The notes beneath the pieces were generated by a model. That model saw nothing but the letters and a program-made list of their open reading frames with translations. It had not been told where the DNA came from and ran no database searches. A stretch of DNA of 64,000 nt from Sedimentitalea sp042687825 (GTDB lineage Bacteria > Pseudomonadota > Alphaproteobacteria > Rhodobacterales > Rhodobacteraceae): the NCBI RefSeq assembly GCF_042687825.1, contig NZ_JBHUQE010000002.1, forward strand, positions 241,410 to 305,409, written 5' to 3'. Made by a program: the position numbers and the translations under genes. Of the stretch, positions 60,334 through 64,000 are shown one piece after another (the first letter of the stretch is position 1; every line of letters begins with the position of its first letter).

Positions 60334-63300
60334 ATGACACGTTTTTCATTCCTGCTTTCAACCGTTTCGAATTCGACAGGCAAAGAGACGATTGACCAAG
60401 ACATCCTGGAACTGACCTCGGAGGAGGCGCTGGCCATTCGTGGCGGCATGCCCGCCCCGGACCCGGCGCAAAACTTTGACGAAGGCGACGAAGGCGACGA
60501 GGCAAACGAAGGCAACGAGGACGACGAAGGCGACGAAGGCGACGAAGCCAACGAAGGCAACGAACCGCACCTCTTTGACGAAGGCAATGAGGGCAACGAG
60601 CCGTCCCCGAATGACGAGGGCAACGAAGGCAACGAGTTCACCCCGAATGACGAGGGCGACGAGGGCAACGAGTTCACCCCGGGCGACGAGGGTGACGAGG
60701 GCAACGAAGCCTCGCCGAATGACGAGGGCAACGAAGGCCACGAGTTCACGCCGCACGACGAGGGCGACGAGAGTAACGAGTTCACCCCGGGCGACGAGGG
60801 CGACGAGAGTAACGAGTTCACCCCGGGCGACGAGGGCGACGAGAGTAACGAGTTCACCCCGGGCGACGAGGGCGACGAGAGTAACGAGTTCACCCCGGGC
60901 GACGAGGGCGACGAGAGTAACGAGTTCACCCCGGGCGACGAGGGCGACGAGAGTAACGAGTTCACCCCGGGCGACGAGGGCGACGAGAGTAACGAGTTCA
61001 CCCCGGGCGACGAGGGCGACGAGAGTAACGAGTTCACCCCGGGCGACGAGGGTGACGAGGGCAACGAGTTGTCCCTGAATGACGAGGGTGACGAAGGTAA
61101 TGAACTCACCCCGAATGACGAGGGGGACGCAGGCAACGAGTTCACCCCGGACGACGAAGGTGACGAGGGCAACGAGGCCTCGCCGAATGACGAGGGCAAC
61201 GAAGGCAACGCGTTCACGCCGAACGACGAGGGCGACGAGAGTAACGAGTTCACCCCGGGCGACGAGGGTGACGAGGGCAACGAGGCCTCGCCGAATGACG
61301 AGGGCAACGAAGGCAACGCGTTCACGCCGAACGACGAGGGCGACGAGAGTAACGAGTTCACCCCGGGCGACGAGGGTGACGAGGGCAACGAGGCCTCGCC
61401 GAATGACGAGGGCAACGAAGGCAACGCGTTCACGCCGAACGACGAGGGCGACGAGAGTAACGAGTTCACCCCGGGCGACGAAGGTGACGAGGGCAACGAG
61501 GCCTCGCCGAATGACGAGGGTGACGAAGGCAACGAGTTCACCCCAGGCGACGAAGGTGATGAAGGCAACGAACCCTCGCCGCACGACGAAGGCAACGAAG
61601 GCAACGAGTCCACGCCCCACGACGAAGGCAACGAGGGTAACGCAGCCACGCTGAACGACGAGGGCGACGAGGGCAACGAGTCCACGCCCAATGACGAGGG
61701 CGCCGAAGGCAACGAGTCGACCCCCCACGACGAGGGCGACGAGGGCAACGAGTCCACGCCCAATGACGAGGGCGCCGAAGGCAACGAGTCGACCCCCCAC
61801 GACGAGGGCGACGAGGGCAACGAGTCCACGCCCAATGACGAGGGCGCCGAAGGCAACGAGTCGACCCCCCACGACGAGGGCGACGAGGGCAACGAGTTCA
61901 CCCCCACCGACGAAGGCAACGAGGGCAACGAGTCCACGCCCAATGACGAGGGCGACGAAGGCAACGAGTCGACCCCCAACGACGAGGGCGACGAGGGCAA
62001 CGAGTTCACCCCCAACGACGAAGGCAACGAGGGCAACGAGTTCACCCCGTTTGACGAGGGTGACGAGGGCAACGAAGGCAACGAAGGGAACGAGGGCAAC
62101 GAAATTGGTCTTGACGAGGGCAACGAGGGCAACGAGCCGTCGCCCAACGACGAGGGCAACGAGGGCAACGAACCTTTGGATCCGGACTTTGCCGGCAACG
62201 AGGGTGACGAAGGCAACGAAGGCAACGAATTCATTCCTGACCCGTTCGGGCTCTTCGGTGACGAAGGCAACGAAGGCGACGAAGGCAACGAAGGCAACGA
62301 ACCGCACCTCTTTGACGAAGGCAACGAGGGCAACGAGGCCTCACCTTTTGACGAGGGCGACGAAGGCAACGAAGGCGAAGAGGGCGACGAGGGCAACGAG
62401 TTCGGCCTCGACGAAGGCAACGAAGGCAACGAGTCCACGCCCAACGACGAAGGCAACGAGGGTAACGAAGCCACGCTGAACGACGAGGGCGACGAAGGCA
62501 ACGAATTCACGCCCAATGACGAGGGTGACGAGGGCAACGAGTTCACCCCCTTTGACGAGGGCGACGAAGGCAANCCTCACCTTTTGACGAGGGCGACGAA
62601 GGCAACGCAGGCGAAGAGGGCGACGAGGGCACCGAGTTCGGCCTCGACGAAGGCAACGACGGCAACGAGTCCACGCCCAACGACGAAGGCACCGAGGGTA
62701 ACGAAGCCACGCTGAACGACGAGGGCGACGAAGGCAACGCAGGCGAAGAGGGCGACGAGGGCACCGAGTTCGGCCTCGACGAAGGCAACGACGGCAACGA
62801 GTCCACGCCCAACGACGAAGGCACCGAGGGTAACGAAGCCACGCTGAACGACGAGGGCGACGAAGGCAACGCAGGCGAAGAGGGCGACGAGGGCAACGAG
62901 TTCGGCCTCGACGAAGGCAACGAAGGCACCGAGTCCACGCCCCACGACGAAGGCAACGAGGGCAACGAGGTCGGCCTCGACGAAGGCAACGAGGGCAACG
63001 AGGTCGGCCTCGACGAAGGCAACGAGGGCAACGAGGTCGGCCTCGACGAAGGCAACGAGGGCAACGAGGTCGGCCTCGACGAAGGCAACGAGGGCAACGA
63101 GGTCGGCCTCGACGAAGGCAACGAGGGCAACGAGGTCGGCCTCGACGAAGGCAACGAGGGCAACGAGGTCGGCCTCGACGAAGGCAACGAGGGCAACGAG
63201 GTCGGCCTCGACGAAGGCAACGAGGGCAACGAGGCCGCACCTTTTGACGAGGGCGACGAAGGCAACGAATTCACGCCCAATGACGAGGGTGACGAGGGCA

Positions 63301-64000
63301 ACGCGCTCACCCCATTTGACGAGGGCGACGCAGGCAACGAGTTCACTCCCTTTGACGAGGGCGACGACGGCAACGAGTTCACTCCCTTTGACGAGGGCGA
63401 CGACGGCAACGAGTTCACTCCCTTTGACGAGGGCGACGACGGCAACGAGTTCACTCCCTTTGACGAGGGCGACGACGGCAACGAGTTCACTCCCTTTGAC
63501 GAGGGCGACGACGGCAACGAGTTCACTCCCTTTGACGAGGGCGACGACGGCAACGAGTTCACTCCCTTTGACGAGGGCGACGACGGCAACGAGTTCACTC
63601 CCTTTGACGAGGGCGACGAAGGCAACGAGTTCACTCCGGGTGACGAGGGTGATGAGGGCAACGAGTTCACCCCGGTTGACGAGGGTGACGAAGGCAACGA
63701 GGCAGCCCCGAATGACGAGGGCGATGAAGGCAACGCAGCCACGCTGAACGACGAAGGCGCCGAGGGTAACGCAGCCTCGCCCAACGCCGAGGGCCACGCA
63801 GGCAACGAGTCGACCCCGCACAACGAGGGCAACGAAGGCAACGAGTCCACTCCCAACGACGAGGGCAACGCAGGCAACGAGTCGACCCCGCACAACGAGG
63901 GCAACGAAGGCAACGAAGGCACGCTGAACGACGAGGGCGACGAAGGCAACGAGGCATCCCCGAATGACGAGGGCGATGAAGGCAACGAAGCCACGCTGAA
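60334..64000 (+). CDS. Giant acidic repeat protein with double-glycine leader, probable substrate of the radical SAM maturase (3' end outside window)
   Basis: Starts at an ATG with GGAGA 8 nt upstream. Residues 1-38 read as a leader ending LTSEEALAIRGG; L(-12), T(-11), E(-8), I(-4), G(-2) and G(-1) match the double-glycine leader pattern of C39-peptidase exporters. From residue 39 to the window end, over 1180 residues, the chain is tandem 11-12-residue units built on DEGxEGNE, with variable ends such as FTPG, STPN, ASPN, EVGL or FTPF. Beyond residue 39 I see no Cys, Lys, Arg, Tyr, Trp or Met. The frame changes at an N (62574), so this entry joins two frames: phase of 60334 up to 62573, then the phase of 62577 to the end. 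No stop is seen before the end. No known family; a 60244 start would add 30 unrelated residues. Confidence 0.75.
60757..61044 (+). repeat. Tandem repeat array A: 8 copies of a 36-bp in-frame unit
   Basis: Eight successive units translate as DEGDESNEFTP followed by Gly. At the DNA level they are nearly identical, which implies recent unit duplication. Confidence 0.95.
61153..61476 (+). repeat. Tandem repeat array B: 3 copies of a 108-bp superunit
   Basis: Each superunit joins three 12-residue units: DEGDEGNEASPN, DEGNEGNAFTPN, DEGDESNEFTPG. A higher-order duplication of three different units. Confidence 0.95.
61657..61872 (+). repeat. Tandem repeat array C: 3 copies of a 72-bp superunit
   Basis: Each unit encodes DEGDEGNESTPN then DEGAEGNESTPH, the first position of the second unit being Ala in place of Asp/Asn. 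Confidence 0.95.
62574..62574. other. Ambiguous base (N) with phase change in the repeat gene
   Basis: The text reads GGCAANCCTCACC, whereas other copies of the same unit read GGCAACGAGGCCTCACC. One N replaces about five bases, and the reading frame shifts there. It looks like an assembly join or collapsed repeat. Confidence 0.8.
62610..62873 (+). repeat. Tandem repeat array D: 2 copies of a 132-bp superunit, third partial
   Basis: Two 44-residue units (GEEGDEGTEFGL, DEGNDGNESTPN, DEGTEGNEATLN, DEGDEGNA) with a third variant copy beginning at 62874. This superunit has a truncated last block of eight residues. Confidence 0.9.
62946..63209 (+). repeat. Tandem repeat array E: 8 copies of a 33-bp unit
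   Basis: Eight near-perfect copies encode DEGNEGNEVGL, an 11-residue unit rather than the usual 12. Confidence 0.95.
63354..63605 (+). repeat. Tandem repeat array F: 7 copies of a 36-bp unit
   Basis: Seven copies encode DEGDDGNEFTPF; Asp replaces Glu at the fifth position relative to the other arrays. Confidence 0.95.

Noticed and set aside
60757..63605. CRISPR array
   Set aside because: Units are 33-36 bp direct tandem repeats with no unique spacers, in frame with a coding sequence.
60153..64000. Long minus-strand and alternative-frame reading frames through the repeat gene (806, 649, 483, 438, 299 residues and plus-frame 262, 212, 191, 167 residues)
   Set aside because: The tandem unit has a length divisible by three and no stop codon in several frames, so each frame shows artificial repetition. 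Only the DEGxEGNE frame has a start with a ribosome-binding site, a leader and a neighbouring maturase.

Overview
The window is GC-rich chromosomal DNA of an alphaproteobacterium, most likely a member of the Rhodobacteraceae (Roseobacter/Paracoccus side). I infer this from the order ntrY-ntrX-trkA-trkH-hfq-hflX, a bdhA-patatin pair, a zwf-pgl-pgi operon, a usg gene beside gyrA, a VPLPA-CTERM protein, and frequent GTG/TTG starts with 4-nt stop/start overlaps. No database search was possible; product names rest on motifs and family knowledge.

Layout. 1-8.3 kb: nitrogen sensor/regulator pair NtrYX, a small lipoprotein, Trk potassium uptake (trkA, trkH), hfq and hflX. 8.3-17.3 kb: a cation/proton antiporter with a penicillin-acylase-type Ntn hydrolase, a beta-hydroxyacid dehydrogenase-like protein, a SYLF-domain lipoprotein, a secreted serralysin-type RTX metalloprotease, hemB and a small membrane protein. 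17.4-31 kb: mfd, a TPR protein, a Bcr/CflA-type exporter, a coupled acyl-CoA ligase / DsbA-like / two-helix K+ channel operon, an XRE-cupin regulator, an aquaporin, a YejA-type peptide-binding protein, and a likely small RNA gene with a good promoter and terminator. 31-46 kb: bdhA-patatin, a DUF502 protein, psuK-psuG, divergent DUF4198 and HupE/UreJ genes, a ThiE-like protein, a TrmJ-like methyltransferase, ctaA, an M32 carboxypeptidase, a VPLPA-CTERM protein, gyrA and usg. 46-57.5 kb: a caspase-like protein, a radical SAM protein, zwf-pgl-pgi (entry to the Entner-Doudoroff / pentose phosphate routes), a hotdog thioesterase, an acyl-CoA synthetase, a COG0523 GTPase and an amidohydrolase with a one-base frameshift.

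57.8-64 kb is the unusual part. A divergent CPBP-like membrane protein overlaps a radical SAM/SPASM maturase, and 86 nt further on begins a giant repetitive gene that runs off the window. Its first 38 residues look like a classical double-glycine leader. The rest, at least about 1180 residues, consists of 11-12-residue repeats built on DEGxEGNE, with no Cys, Lys, Arg, Tyr or Trp. I interpret this as a RiPP-like system in which a radical SAM enzyme acts on a very large, extremely acidic, multi-repeat substrate that is cleaved at GG and exported. The substrate gene contains one N (62574) with a phase change, so its assembled length is unreliable.
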